64,000 bases of DNA, from assembly GCF_963678635.1 (NCBI RefSeq), contig NC_087063.1:84491574-84555573 (forward strand), in the 5' to 3' direction. The stretch's first letter is position 1. Every line of letters begins with the position of its first letter. The stretch is from Symsagittifera roscoffensis (Eukaryota > Xenacoelomorpha > Acoela > Convolutidae). Shown here one piece after another: positions 1 through 9,562 of this stretch. Below the pieces are notes generated by a model that worked only from the letters and a program-made list of their open reading frames with translations, ran no database searches and was not told the DNA's origin. The position numbers were made by a program, and so were the translations under genes.

Positions 1-749
1 TGGTTTCGGAAACCTGTCGGAGGCATGTCGCGACACGCCTGTGCGTACCGTTGAAACCATTGTGCTAGATGTCTCAAGGAGGGTTGATCGTAGTCTTTGT
101 CGATGACGAAGCGATTCCATTCTAATCTCACAGGGTCGGGAAGCTTTGCCAGAGCAGTGTTCAAGTTTGTTGTAGAACAAATATCGTGAACAAAACCAAG
201 TTGCTCAAAAGTGTCCACTAAAGTTAGGAGAAAAGCAGAAAACTGCATGTATGATTCTGGTTGAGCCAGATTTGGAGGTTTGAAATTTGCAAGACGTTGC
301 AAAAAAGAGTTGACAATTCTATTGGTATTGCCAAAGTTTTCACGAAGACGTTGTAGTGCTAGTTCGTATGTGTCGCCGTTTGCACCATAACCAGCTATCA
401 TTAATTTAGCTGGGCCAGTTACCAATGATTGAAGATGGATCATCTTTTCAGTTGGAGACATATTAGAATTATGAATCGATGATACGAATACACCATACCA
501 GTGCAACCAATAGTTGGGATTGCAATTGAAAATTGTAGGCTTCAGTTTTGGCACTGGTCGACTGAATGTAGTAGAAGTGTCGCTTGAATTAGTTGTCAAA
601 GCTCGATTGTTGTTGTTAGGAGGGTTTGCAGCACTAGCTTGTTGTGAGCTGTGGTTAGGAACATCACTAGCAAATGGATTTGAAAATGATTGGTCGCCTT
701 GAAATGGCGCCGAAAGGTTGTCGTCAGAGGCAGCTGTTCTTGCATTGCC
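1..749 (-). pseudogene. truncated BEL-1 gag fragment (second copy)
   Basis: This stretch matches 6245-6993 inside the full BEL-1 element base for base as far as I can see, with one mismatch near 528 (gattgca versus gattgcc). It encodes, on the minus strand, the middle of Gag: the segment after the Asn/Gln-rich linker and the following capsid-like part. Homology stops abruptly after 749. Beyond that point lies Gypsy-type gag sequence instead of the upstream BEL gag. The fragment runs off the left edge of the window, so its downstream part is unknown. It is a 5'-truncated copy (in element direction) of the same young family, produced by a second insertion, a rearrangement or an assembly error. 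Confidence 0.9.
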
Positions 750-769
750 ATCTGGTTCTCACACATCCA

Positions 770-1267
770 CCTTCTTTGTTTCTAGGGTGCTGTGTCAAGG
801 GACTTTGATAACGTTTCTTTTTGTCTAGGGTGCTTTGCGTCGGCATCCGCATCCCAGAACTGAGCGCAGTTTGACTTAAAAGTCACCTCAGGTAGCAGAA
901 AAATCTCAATGGGCCAAACTTCAAAATCAATCCTATATAATCCTATATAATCGATTGTAATCGATATATAATCCTATATATATGATCCTACATAATCATT
1001 GTGATCTTCGTTTTTCCGTCTGTACAATCAATAATTTTCATGCGTTGTTCAATCATGGGACAAACTGAACCGTGGTTGTCTAACAATCCACAAAATTATT
1101 CCTCGTCATTGTCGGCTCGTGGCTTATACTAACCGGAAGCCATGCGACGTTTTTACTAATTTCAATGCCATAATTATTGAAACAAAGTTGTAACCTAGTT
1201 GCTCTCGGCTTATCTAAAAATTATTCTTGCTATTTTATACGGTAACAGATTATGGCATATGGTGGTG
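770..1267 (-). pseudogene. Ty3/Gypsy-type gag remnant, nucleocapsid half
   Basis: Read on the minus strand, 1057-1089 gives GLLDNHGSVC, which aligns with the first zinc knuckle of the plus-strand element at 14736-14999 (CGLLDHHMSAC). About 826-940 gives FGP, FFC and then, after a one-base frameshift, FKSNCAQFWDADADAKHPR. This is the second knuckle and the following QFW...KHPR signature found in both giant elements. It is therefore the 3' half of an old Gypsy-type gag. The matching 5' half lies at 10050-11430 on the same strand, and BEL-1 sits between them. Several frameshifts and stops show it is dead. An AT-rich tandem patch (931-997) sits between the two knuckles. Confidence 0.75.
931..997. 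repeat. AT-rich short tandem repeat
   Basis: The ten-base word tcctatataa recurs three times with related words such as tcgatatata between copies. It lies inside the decayed gag remnant and looks like local slippage. No function is evident. Confidence 0.7.
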
Positions 1268-1298
1268 GAAGTCGATGACCCGATTGGCGCCGACTTCC
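1268..1298. repeat. 31-bp direct repeat flanking BEL-1, left copy
   Basis: A 31-base sequence beginning gaagtcgatg and ending gccgacttcc occurs here and again at 10018-10048, immediately outside the right LTR. Its ends form a short inverted repeat (gaagtcg / cgacttc). Three bases (aat) separate this copy from the LTR at 1302, while the right copy abuts the LTR directly. It occupies the place of a target-site duplication but is far longer than the 4-6 bp usual for LTR elements. Confidence 0.9.
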
Positions 1299-1301
1299 AA
1301 T

Positions 1302-1695
1302 TGTTAGTAAGGGTAGTTTTAAGGGTTGAGTCAAAGGAGTTCCATGCAGTTGGGCATCAGTTGAGTAAGTACATGAAAGATAATACAATAGTAAATCAGG
1401 GATAAAACTAAGGTAAATATAATATCATAAATAGGGATATTATATTACATGGTACGGGGAATACTAAAAGGCGAACGTTAGAAAAAGGGGAACTGTTAAT
1501 AAGGGGGTTATTCAGAAAAGTTGATATTAATCCCGAGTTTTCGTATAAATTGAAACATTATTTTACCTGAAAGTTTGTCATTTCCTTGTAAGTCATGCTG
1601 TTTTTGAAAAGTTAAGAGAAACGAGTGAGTCAGCTTGGCTGTAATGTCAAAAGTCAAGTTGAGAGAAAGGTGACCTTAATTGTTTACAATTAACA
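1302..1695 (-). repeat. BEL-1 3' LTR
   Basis: This is 394 bp, identical to 9624-10017 except for one substitution near the outer U3 end (ttaattgttt versus ttaaatgttt). In element orientation it begins TGTTAATTG and ends ACTAACA, giving the expected TG...CA termini within a 5-bp inverted repeat. The three bases between it and the flanking 31-bp repeat (ATT in element orientation) equal the first three bases after the 5' LTR. Confidence 0.95.
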
Positions 1696-1704
1696 CCCGC
1701 CCAC
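1696..1704 (-). promoter_or_regulatory. polypurine tract of BEL-1
   Basis: In element orientation the bases GTGGGCGGG directly precede the TGTTA start of the 3' LTR. This is the position and composition expected for the plus-strand primer. Confidence 0.7.
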
Positions 1705-1950
1705 ATTTGCAGAGCTTGCAAATAAAGTATTGAATAAAATAGTAAGGATACGGTAAAAATACAAAGATAAGGGAACCAGTAGATAAGGGAACCAGAAATT
1801 GTTCTTTTTCATCTTCATCTTGGTTTGTCTATCGTTGAGCTGATTGTCTTAGTTGAATTGACGAGTCGTAGATTTGTTCATCTTTGTCGAGTTGATATGT
1901 TGAAGGCTGAGTTGCGTGATTATTTGGTTGGTTAGCTATTTGGAGCTTGG

Positions 1951-4900
1951 TTACTGCGAAACTGGGAAAACGCGGCTCAATTTGACCACAGGTCGAACTT
2001 TGAATCCAGTTGGCGTTTTCAGCTTCACTGAGCGGACTATTCCATCTTGTCCAGGAAAGGTTTCCACCACTTTAGCAAGAGGCCACAGTCCACGAGGTGT
2101 AAAATCCTCCAACATCCAGACCATGTCGTCGGGTTGCAAATTGGAAGTCGCAGAAGTCCACTTTGATCGTTTCTGCTGACCTGGTAAGTACTCTCGAAGA
2201 AAGCGATTCCAGAAGTGATCTGCGAGTAGTTGGGATGCTTTCCATGATTTTGACAGAGATAAATCCTTGTCCTTGAAGATACCAGGCGGTAAATTTGGAG
2301 TTCCACGACCAAGAAGGAAATGGTTGGGAGTGAGAGGCAGATCATCTTTGATGTCGTCAGACACATTGGTTAAAGGTCGTGAATTCATGGTTGATTCAAT
2401 TTCGGTCGTGAAAGTAGCCAGTGTTTCATAGGAGAGTGTTCTTGATCCGATGACTTTGTACAGGGAAAGTTTAAATATCTGAACTAGTCGTTCCCAAGAA
2501 CCACCAAAATGAGGGGCCGCAGGAGGGTTGAATTTCCATTCGAGTGATACGTCCAGCTGATTGATGCTTTCCACAAATTCTTTGTTCTTTTCCAAGTTGT
2601 CTAGACATTTCTTCAGCTCAGAATTGGAGCCCACAAAACTTGTCCCACAATCAGAAACCATTTTCGATGGTTTTCCTCGCCGGGCAAAAAAGCGTCTGAT
2701 ACAAAGAAGAGTGCTGTCTGTCGATAGTCCTAATGAGATTTCAAGATGCACAGCTCTGATCACTAAGCATGTGAACAGTAAAATATACGCTTGGTATTGT
2801 TTTCCTTGAAGGATGATGGGAAAAGGTCCAACGTAGTCCAATCCAGTCGTTGCAAAAGGAAAATGATTTTTTGATGGCAGTCGATCAATTGGAAGATCTG
2901 ACATCTGAGGGTAGTCGACTTGTTGTTGCATTCTTCTGCAGGGTATACAACTGTGTATGATACTTTTCAGCATGACGCGGCAGCGAAGAATCCAGTAGTT
3001 TTCCTGTGCTATGGCAATTGCTTGTTCCTTTCCGCAGTGGGAATGTAGAACATGGATGTTAGCTAACAGCAGGCGAACATTGGGGTTTTCACCAGCGAGA
3101 ATGATTGGATATCTAGCTGATAGCATGATAGGGGCACGCGTGAGACGTCCACGAGAACGCAGGATACCGAAGTTGTCCACAAACGGTGCTAATGTTCGAA
3201 GTCTACTTTTGCCTTCAATTGGTTTTTCTTTTTTGATGTCTGAAATTTCAGAGACAAAATCTGTCCTTTGGGCAGTTTTAATTATGAGAAAGTGCGATTT
3301 CGTTAGATGCAAGAGTTGAAGATCGACCTTCGACTGTTTGTTGATCTTCCGTTTGAGATTTTCTGCGAATAAGAAGCAGTATGCAACTGTCCGTATTAGT
3401 CTTTTCCAGTTGCTGAAGCGTTTGATGTCAAATATAGGCTCAAATTTAGACTCTAATGAAGTAACGAATACAGGAATGTTCTCAAGCCGAATGTTTTCCT
3501 GTGAAGGCCATTGAGAAGAATCGTTCAACAGAAATTCCGGTCCTAGTAGCCACCGACAGCTTGAGGTCATTTCTAAAGCAATGTATCCTCTGGTACCGTC
3601 GTCAGCAGGATTTAGCAGAGTTGGAACGTGAAACCACTGTTCAGGTTTAGAAACGTCTAAAATTTTCTGAAGCCGATTAGCGACGAAAATTTTGTGTCGT
3701 ATTTCAGGTGTTCGCAGCCAATACAAAACAGTAGTACTGTCAGACCAGAAATAAGTTTTTTCAACTTTGAGGTCAATTTCCTCTGAAACAAAGAGCGATA
3801 GTTGGGCAGCATATACTGCAGCTTGCAACTCGAGATTGGGAATTGTAACACGTTTCATAGGAGCGACTCTTGTCTTTCCTATTATAAACTTCAAAGATGT
3901 GGAGCCGTCGCTGTAGACTATTCTTAGGTAGCAAACAGCAGCGAGAGCGAATTCTGATGCATCACAAAACGTGTGAAGCTGGATTGAAGCAGGGTTTTCT
4001 TTATCAAAGAAGTTCCTTTGGAATGAAACAGTTTCGAAATTTTCCATTTCGTCTACCCAAAGTTTGAAATCGGGAAGTTTATCCGTGTCTAATGGAGTAT
4101 CCCACTTAACACCTTGTGACCAAACAGATTGGAGAACTTTTCGAATCCGAATTGTCAATGGAGCCACTATTCCGAGTGGGTCAAATAAAGAAGCGGTATA
4201 CTTCAGGAGTTTCCGTTGCGTAGCAATGCCAATACGTAGAATTTTTACAAACTTTTTGTTATCGATGAAGTAGCAGTCAGTGTTGGTATTCCAGTGAACA
4301 CCGAGAACTCGTTGATGTTTAGGCGTTGGATCATTAGGGCTGACTAAAATATTTGGATCAATTGAATCCAGGAATGGTTTACTGTTTGAGTTCCACTTAT
4401 TCAAGTTGAACCCACCTCGAGATAAAGATCCTCGTAGTTGTGTCATTTGTTGGAGGGCTTCTTCTACCGTTGACGAAGTGACATACAAATCATCCATGTA
4501 GATATTCCGTTGAATGATTTCAGAAGCCAGAGGAAAGTCGTTTTTACTGTCTGATGCACATCGTCGTACTGCGTAGCAAGCCACGCATGGTGAGTCTGTG
4601 GCACCGAAAATGTGTCGTGTATATTCGTGAGTTTCTAATTTACCATTTTCTTTCCAAAGGTATCTTAGAAAAGGTCTATCCTTTGGGCTGACTAGCACTT
4701 GCATAAACATAGCATCTATGTCAGCAGATATTGCTATTTTATTTTGTCGAAAGCGAATTATGAGACCTGTTAAGTTGCACAAAAGATCGGGCCCTTTGAG
4801 CAAACTCGAGTTGAGGGATTTACCCTGAAAAATGCTGGAAGCATTTGAGACTCGTCTAACTTTGTCTGGTTTGTTGACATTTGTCACTGGATGATGCGGC

Positions 4901-5943
4901 AAATACCAAGATTTGATTGCAGTGTCATGTTTTGCATCTATTTTGGTGACAAAGCCTTTTTCTAAGTCAGTGATGACTGTTGCGCGGTATTTCTCCCTTA
5001 AATCAGGTTTACTTTTAAGGCGAAATTCGAGGCTGTTGAGTTGCTTTTCAGCTAGCCAACGGTTATTTGGAAGATCAGTATCCTCTTTCCAAAGAAGGTC
5101 AATTTGATAGTGACCATCTACTAAAGTACAAGAGTTTTCGAGAATATCGATTGCTCTTTTATCCGATTTGGAGTGCGAGCGTTTTGAAGAAGCGATGCCT
5201 GTGTTTTCTATTTTCATCCAGTTGAGAACTTTCTGGTATAATTTTTCATCTAAGTTATTGTGTGAATGAACTTGTGTGAAGTTCACCGGAACAGATGGAA
5301 CGGAATTATATTGCGTTTTGTTCCGACCTGTGCATGTCCATCCCAAAAGGGTTTCGATAGCCCAGGGAACATTCTTGGGGCCATAAACGGTATTTTTGAT
5401 CTCATGATATTCTGGATTGTTGTTTCCGATGACTAGCGATATGCTATTGTCGTTTAAGTCCGGGTATTTAACATGCTTTAAATGTGGAAAATTGTTGCAC
5501 ATTGCGTTTAGTTGAAAAATATCAACTGGGGCCAAATTATTTTCATCTACCGTGAGTACGTCATCGAGCGTCATTGGAGTCGATGTGCTTTTGTATGGTC
5601 TAATTTGTACATCCACAGATGTAACTTGAACTGACTTGGTCTCATGATATCCAGATATGGGAAGTGAGTGCTTCTTGTTGACGTCCAAGCCTAGTTGAGT
5701 TGCCACTGAGTCCAGTAGTAGAGTTACGCAGCTACCACTATCTAAGAAAGCGTAGGTACAAAGTGTTTTATCACCATTTGATAATTCGATTGGTACAAAA
5801 GCTGATTGACCTGATCTCTGACAAGCTATTGCGCGATTCACTGCAGCTTTACTAGGGTTTTTTCCATAAGTATCAGAAGGATCGTGGAGTAGAGTGTGGT
5901 GTTTTTTACCACAATTATCGGTTCGACAGAGCGATTTCGAATT
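1951..5943 (-). CDS. BEL-1 Pol polyprotein (protease, RT, RNase H, integrase)
   Basis: This frame continues gag in the same frame after the TGA at 5944-5946 and ends at a TAA at 1951-1953. Residue numbers here count from codon 5841. An aspartic protease motif FLDSGS lies near 32-37. The RT has the catalytic YMDD at 448-451. The RNase H region shows TFCDASE and WSDSTT. An HHCC-type zinc-binding region (HSHC...CIPC) lies near 930-970. The integrase core has Asp near 1001 (GLDYVGPF), Asp near 1063 (VSDCGTSF) and Glu near 1116 (GSWERL). The C-terminal tail (DDMVW...VRPVVKLSRVFP) matches the region that follows integrase in BEL/Pao. No frameshift is seen over 1296 codons. There is no convincing start of its own, so it should be made as Gag-Pol by passing the TGA. 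Confidence 0.93.
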   Translation of the reverse strand, partial: NSKSLCRTDNCGKKHHTLLHDPSDTYGKNPSKAAVNRAIACQRSGQSAFVPIELSNGDKTLCTYAFLDSGSCVTLLLDSVATQLGLDVNKKHSLPISGYHETKSVQVTSVDVQIRPYKSTSTPMTLDDVLTVDENNLAPVDIFQLNAMCNNFPHLKHVKYPDLNDNSISLVIGNNNPEYHEIKNTVYGPKNVPWAIETLLGWTCTGRNKTQYNSVPSVPVNFTQVHSHNNLDEKLYQKVLNWMKIENTGIASSKRSHSKSDKRAIDILENSCTLVDGHYQIDLLWKEDTDLPNNRWLAEKQLNSLEFRLKSKPDLREKYRATVITDLEKGFVTKIDAKHDTAIKSWYLPHHPVTNVNKPDKVRRVSNASSIFQGKSLNSSLLKGPDLLCNLTGLIIRFRQNKIAISADIDAMFMQVLVSPKDRPFLRYLWKENGKLETHEYTRHIFGATDSPCVACYAVRRCASDSKNDFPLASEIIQRNIYMDDLYVTSSTVEEALQQMTQLRGSLSRGGFNLNKWNSNSKPFLDSIDPNILVSPNDPTPKHQRVLGVHWNTNTDCYFIDNKKFVKILRIGIATQRKLLKYTASLFDPLGIVAPLTIRIRKVLQSVWSQGVKWDTPLDTDKLPDFKLWVDEMENFETVSFQRNFFDKENPASIQLHTFCDASEFALAAVCYLRIVYSDGSTSLKFIIGKTRVAPMKRVTIPNLELQAAVYAAQLSLFVSEEIDLKVEKTYFWSDSTTVLYWLRTPEIRHKIFVANRLQKILDVSKPEQWFHVPTLLNPADDGTRGYIALEMTSSCRWLLGPEFLLNDSSQWPSQENIRLENIPVFVTSLESKFEPIFDIKRFSNWKRLIRTVAYCFLFAENLKRKINKQSKVDLQLLHLTKSHFLIIKTAQRTDFVSEISDIKKEKPIEGKSRLRTLAPFVDNFGILRSRGRLTRAPIMLSARYPIILAGENPNVRLLLANIHVLHSHCGKEQAIAIAQENYWILRCRVMLKSIIHSCIPCRRMQQQVDYPQMSDLPIDRLPSKNHFPFATTGLDYVGPFPIILQGKQYQAYILLFTCLVIRAVHLEISLGLSTDSTLLCIRRFFARRGKPSKMVSDCGTSFVGSNSELKKCLDNLEKNKEFVESINQLDVSLEWKFNPPAAPHFGGSWERLVQIFKLSLYKVIGSRTLSYETLATFTTEIESTMNSRPLTNVSDDIKDDLPLTPNHFLLGRGTPNLPPGIFKDKDLSLSKSWKASQLLADHFWNRFLREYLPGQQKRSKWTSATSNLQPDDMVWMLEDFTPRGLWPLAKVVETFPGQDGIVRSVKLKTPTGFKVRPVVKLSRVFPVSQ

Positions 5944-7536
5944 TCAGTCAGTAAACCTATGATTCCCTAGACAGTTAAAGCATAAGTGCATTTTTCGGGC
6001 ATGCTCTTTTCGTTGCTTAGGGTCTAAAGCTTTGAAGTGCTCGCATTTGTAGAGAGGTCCACAGGTGTCTCCACTAGGACAAGCATTCGAGTTTACATTA
6101 TTCTGAGCACTAGAGTTTTGTTGATCTCCCTGATGGTTAAAGCGCTGATTTTGATTTCCTACACCATTTGTAGTAAAACCATTGAAACGGGAACCACTAG
6201 GGTGTTTAGCGTTTCCAGAAGAATTGTTAAAATTGTTATTGTTTTGGTTTCGGAAACCTGTCGGAGGCATGTCGCGACACGCCTGTGCGTACCGTTGAAA
6301 CCATTGTGCTAGATGTCTCAAGGAGGGTTGATCGTAGTCTTTGTCGATGACGAAGCGATTCCATTCTAATCTCACAGGGTCGGGAAGCTTTGCCAGAGCA
6401 GTGTTCAAGTTTGTTGTAGAACAAATATCGTGAACAAAACCAAGTTGCTCAAAAGTGTCCACTAAAGTTAGGAGAAAAGCAGAAAACTGCATGTATGATT
6501 CTGGTTGAGCCAGATTTGGAGGTTTGAAATTTGCAAGACGTTGCAAAAAAGAGTTGACAATTCTATTGGTATTGCCAAAGTTTTCACGAAGACGTTGTAG
6601 TGCTAGTTCGTATGTGTCGCCGTTTGCACCATAACCAGCTATCATTAATTTAGCTGGGCCAGTTACCAATGATTGAAGATGGATCATCTTTTCAGTTGGA
6701 GACATATTAGAATTATGAATCGATGATACGAATACACCATACCAGTGCAACCAATAGTTGGGATTGCCATTGAAAATTGTAGGCTTCAGTTTTGGCACTG
6801 GTCGACTGAATGTAGTAGAAGTGTCGCTTGAATTAGTTGTCAAAGCTCGATTGTTGTTGTTAGGAGGGTTTGCAGCACTAGCTTGTTGTGAGCTGTGGTT
6901 AGGAACATCACTAGCAAATGGATTTGAAAATGATTGGTCGCCTTGAAATGGCGCCGAAAGGTTGTCGTCAGAGGCAGCTGTTCTTGCATTGCCTTGAGTA
7001 TTGTTGCTCATGGTTATAAGGTTGTTGTTTGGTATATCCATTATGTTTGCAGTCGGCATGGAGGTTGCGGTTTCCTGTGGGAAAATTGAAGTAGCATTTT
7101 CTTGAGCGCTGTTATTTGGAATTGTAGAAGTAGCAGGATTTGATACTTGTTTTTTCAAATATTTTTTCACTTTCATTGAAAATACTCGGATTTTCTGTTT
7201 CAACTGTACTGTCCAGTGAGAATGTTCTTCAAAATCGTGTTCAGAACCAGCCTGTAACATTTGATCGTTCAGGGTATCAAGTTTTTGTTGGAATTGAGAC
7301 AATTCAGTGAACGTTTCATTGATGAGTTCAAGATCATATTCTTCCTCGTAGATGTTGTTTTCGAGCATGTCGATCAAAGTATTGATCTCCATTTCGTGAT
7401 GACGTCGAAGCGAAACCAGTTTTCGAACGCCAGTCTCTTGAACGTTTTGATTGGTATCTTGCGTTTGGGTACCATTTTGTTCCGAAGGATCGCTGTCATT
7501 GTTTTGCGTCGTTTTATTTCTACCGGATGGGGCCAT
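5944..7536 (-). CDS. BEL-1 Gag
   Basis: The first ATG that suits the frame is at 7536 (MAPSGRNK). The N-terminus is polar, followed by a predicted helical or coiled region (HHEMEINTLIDMLENN, then EEHSHWTVQLKQKIRVFSMK) and an Asn/Ser-rich linker. A capsid-like segment with MIHLQSLVTGPAK and ALQRLRENFGN is typical of BEL Gag. The end carries the zinc-knuckle start CFNCLGNHRFTD, then TGA. The next codons (NSKSLCRTDNCGKKHHTLLH) are the usual sequel to the BEL knuckle, so the stop falls exactly at the fourth metal-binding cysteine. Either one Cys codon mutated to TGA, or the stop regulates Gag versus Gag-Pol. Residues from about 194 on are duplicated at 1-749. Confidence 0.9.
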   Translation of the reverse strand: MAPSGRNKTTQNNDSDPSEQNGTQTQDTNQNVQETGVRKLVSLRRHHEMEINTLIDMLENNIYEEEYDLELINETFTELSQFQQKLDTLNDQMLQAGSEHDFEEHSHWTVQLKQKIRVFSMKVKKYLKKQVSNPATSTIPNNSAQENATSIFPQETATSMPTANIMDIPNNNLITMSNNTQGNARTAASDDNLSAPFQGDQSFSNPFASDVPNHSSQQASAANPPNNNNRALTTNSSDTSTTFSRPVPKLKPTIFNGNPNYWLHWYGVFVSSIHNSNMSPTEKMIHLQSLVTGPAKLMIAGYGANGDTYELALQRLRENFGNTNRIVNSFLQRLANFKPPNLAQPESYMQFSAFLLTLVDTFEQLGFVHDICSTTNLNTALAKLPDPVRLEWNRFVIDKDYDQPSLRHLAQWFQRYAQACRDMPPTGFRNQNNNNFNNSSGNAKHPSGSRFNGFTTNGVGNQNQRFNHQGDQQNSSAQNNVNSNACPSGDTCGPLYKCEHFKALDPKQRKEHARKMHLCFNCLGNHRFTD

Positions 7537-7559
7537 ACCTTGAACCAGGAGACGTAAAC

Positions 7560-8010
7560 CAATACCTACCAACTTATACCAGTATATGAATTTACCTTTA
7601 CCAACCTACCAACTTATACCGAATACCACCGATGCTCGTAAGAAAGGAGCGAAATAATGGATAAAGTTTAACCAATTACCACTGTACCTTACCACTTGTA
7701 CCTACCTCCGAGGGAAAATTGAGCGGTCGTTCAAAGTGTCCTCGGTATTAACAATTAACTGCGATTTTAAAGCTAGTCCAAGAACCTACCTGGTCCTACC
7801 AGCCTACCGACCCTACCTACCTACCAATTACCAGTATAAACGGCAAAAAAAAACCGGGTGCAAAGATTAGCACCAATGAGTGTTGACCTCCCAGAGGACA
7901 ACTGAGGATGACGTATTTACCTACCTACCTGTCGCTATTTAGCAGACGACCGAATTGTGATTGCTGACCTCCCAGAGGACAACTAAAGTTGATGTACCTG
8001 TTTACCTACC
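7560..8010. repeat. pyrimidine-rich tacc/cctacc tracts in BEL-1 leader
   Basis: The words cctacc and tacctacc recur many times on the plus strand, which is ggtagg on the element's sense strand, between the gag start and the hairpin repeats. It is low-complexity leader sequence without a reading frame. Confidence 0.6.
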
Positions 8011-8081
8011 TGTCCTAATACCGTAGATTTATCCCTGTGCAATAAAATTTGCATATACCAGTTGACCTCCCAGAGGACAAC
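7882..8081. repeat. three copies of a 21-bp hairpin-forming repeat
   Basis: The near-palindrome gttgacctcccagaggacaac (first 20 bases gttgacctcccagaggacaa) occurs at 7882-7902, 7963-7983 (one base changed) and 8061-8081. Each can fold with arms gttg.cct / agg.caac around a short loop. They lie in the transcribed leader of BEL-1, between the tandem repeats and gag, and could be RNA structures for packaging or translation control. That role is inference. Confidence 0.75.
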
Positions 8082-8117
8082 TTGCCTTTATCGCTGTAGC
8101 GTAGCGAATGAGACGAA

Positions 8118-8850
8118 CTAGAGTTGTTCGAAGCAGTTGATGAGCTAAACGAAGCTCGAATGTAGCCACGAACCCAGTGAGGCTCGAAGCAGCAGAGGAA
8201 ATGAGCTCAGGTAAAGCTCGACAGGAAGCAGCCAAGAACCGAGAAGCTCAAAGCAGAAAATAAGGTGAGCTAAGACGAAGCTCGAATGTAGCCACGAACC
8301 CAGTGAGGCTCGAAGCAGCAGAGGAATGAGCTCAGGTAAAGCTCGACAGGAAGCAGCCAAGAACCGAGAGGCTCAAAGCAGAAAATAAGGTGAGCTAAGA
8401 CGAAGCTCGAATGTAGCCACGAACCCAGTGAGGCTCGAAGCAGCAGAGGAAATGAGCTCAGGTAAAGCTCGACAGGAAGCAGCCAAGAACCGAGAGGCTC
8501 AAAGCAGAAAATAAGGTGAGCTAAGACGAAGCTGGAATGTAGCCACGAACCCAGTGAGGCTCGAAGCAGCAGAGGAAATGAGCTCAGGTAAAGCTCGACA
8601 GGAAGCAGCCAAGAACCGAGAGGCTCAAAGCAGAAAATAAGGTGAGCTAAGACGAAGCTGGAATGTAGCCACGAACCCAGTGAGGCTCGAAGCAGCAGAG
8701 GAAATGAGCTCAGGTAAAGCTCGACAGGAAGTAGCCAAGAACCGAGAGGCTCAAAGCAGAAAATAAGGTGAGCTAAGACGAAGCTCGAATGTAGCCACGA
8801 ACCCAGTGAGGCTCGAAGCAAGCGGAATAAGTGAGCTCAGATAAAGCTCA
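8118..8850. repeat. 126-bp tandem repeat array in BEL-1 leader
   Basis: The phrase gaatgtagccacgaaccc recurs six times at spacings of about 126 bp (near 8158, 8286, 8410, 8536, 8661 and 8788), with almost no change between copies. One unit has lost a single a (gaggaatgag versus gaggaaatgag). Because 126 is a multiple of three, the sense strand of the element stays open across several units (8821 down to 8270) and would encode a 42-residue hydrophobic repeat. I treat this as a by-product of the array, since it sits in the leader and starts without ATG. Such arrays in retroelement leaders often act as promoter or packaging repeats. Confidence 0.9.
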
Positions 8851-9235
8851 AACAAATGTCATGTCGAAGAACAATGACGAAAATTGAGAGTCCAAAAAGA
8901 ACTCGAATCAGGTAACCAAGGAGTCGGGCAATAAGAAAGCAAAAGTGTCAGAAAACACTTGAAGGAAGGAAGCAATGAAGGAAGCAAAGGGCCAAGAAAG
9001 GCTCGGAAGGAATATACAAGACGTCAGATAAGACTCGGAAGGAATGAATGAATGAGTAGGGAAAAACTCGGAAACGAACAACAAATGGGTCGAGAAAGAC
9101 TCGGAAAGGAATGAAACATTGAGTCAGAAAAGACTCGGAAAGGGACGCAAAAGGCAATAAAGACTCTGAACGGAATGAAAAATGAGTCGGGAAAACTGAA
9201 GTTTTTTCATAAATGAGTCACAAAAGACTCGGAAT
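8851..9235. repeat. degenerate short repeats with the core gagtc..gaaaagactcgg
   Basis: The core aagactcggaa recurs about every 30-45 bp (for example near 9024, 9098, 9130 and 9217), with gagtcgg-like words between. It is a more decayed tandem array adjoining the 126-bp repeats in the BEL-1 leader. The segment from 9236 to 9560 is AT-rich and shows nothing else. Confidence 0.7.
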
Positions 9236-9562
9236 AGCAAAGCAACAAAAAACGAATTGAAAGGGGAAAATTGATTAAAATAACTTAATACATTATTCAA
9301 AGTAAATGAAGCTATGAACAATTGAAACGTTTAAAGTTTACATGGGTTAGAAATCAAGAGCAATAATTGATTTTTTTTTTTTTAAATGTAAATCAAATAA
9401 ACTACGATTAACTGTAAATAAATGAAATAATATTGTAATGGGGAAGTATTATAACAAGATATAATAAACCGCAGACGTAAAAACTGGGGAGGAAAAACAG
9501 TAACTAACCATAAATTTTTGGTTGTGGGGGAATAAAAAACACAGTGTAACGAGCTAATCAAA

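Noticed and set aside
2561-5107. several plus-strand open stretches of 64-102 codons opposite BEL-1 pol
   Set aside because: They are antisense shadows of a continuous 1296-codon Pol frame with full catalytic motifs.
8270-8821. 183-codon minus-strand frame that would encode a hydrophobic repeat protein
   Set aside because: It is produced by the 126-bp tandem array, has no ATG start, and lies in the leader of BEL-1; I list the array and not a gene.
8118-8850. CRISPR-like array
   Set aside because: Units are contiguous 126-bp tandem repeats without unique spacers, in an animal retrotransposon leader.
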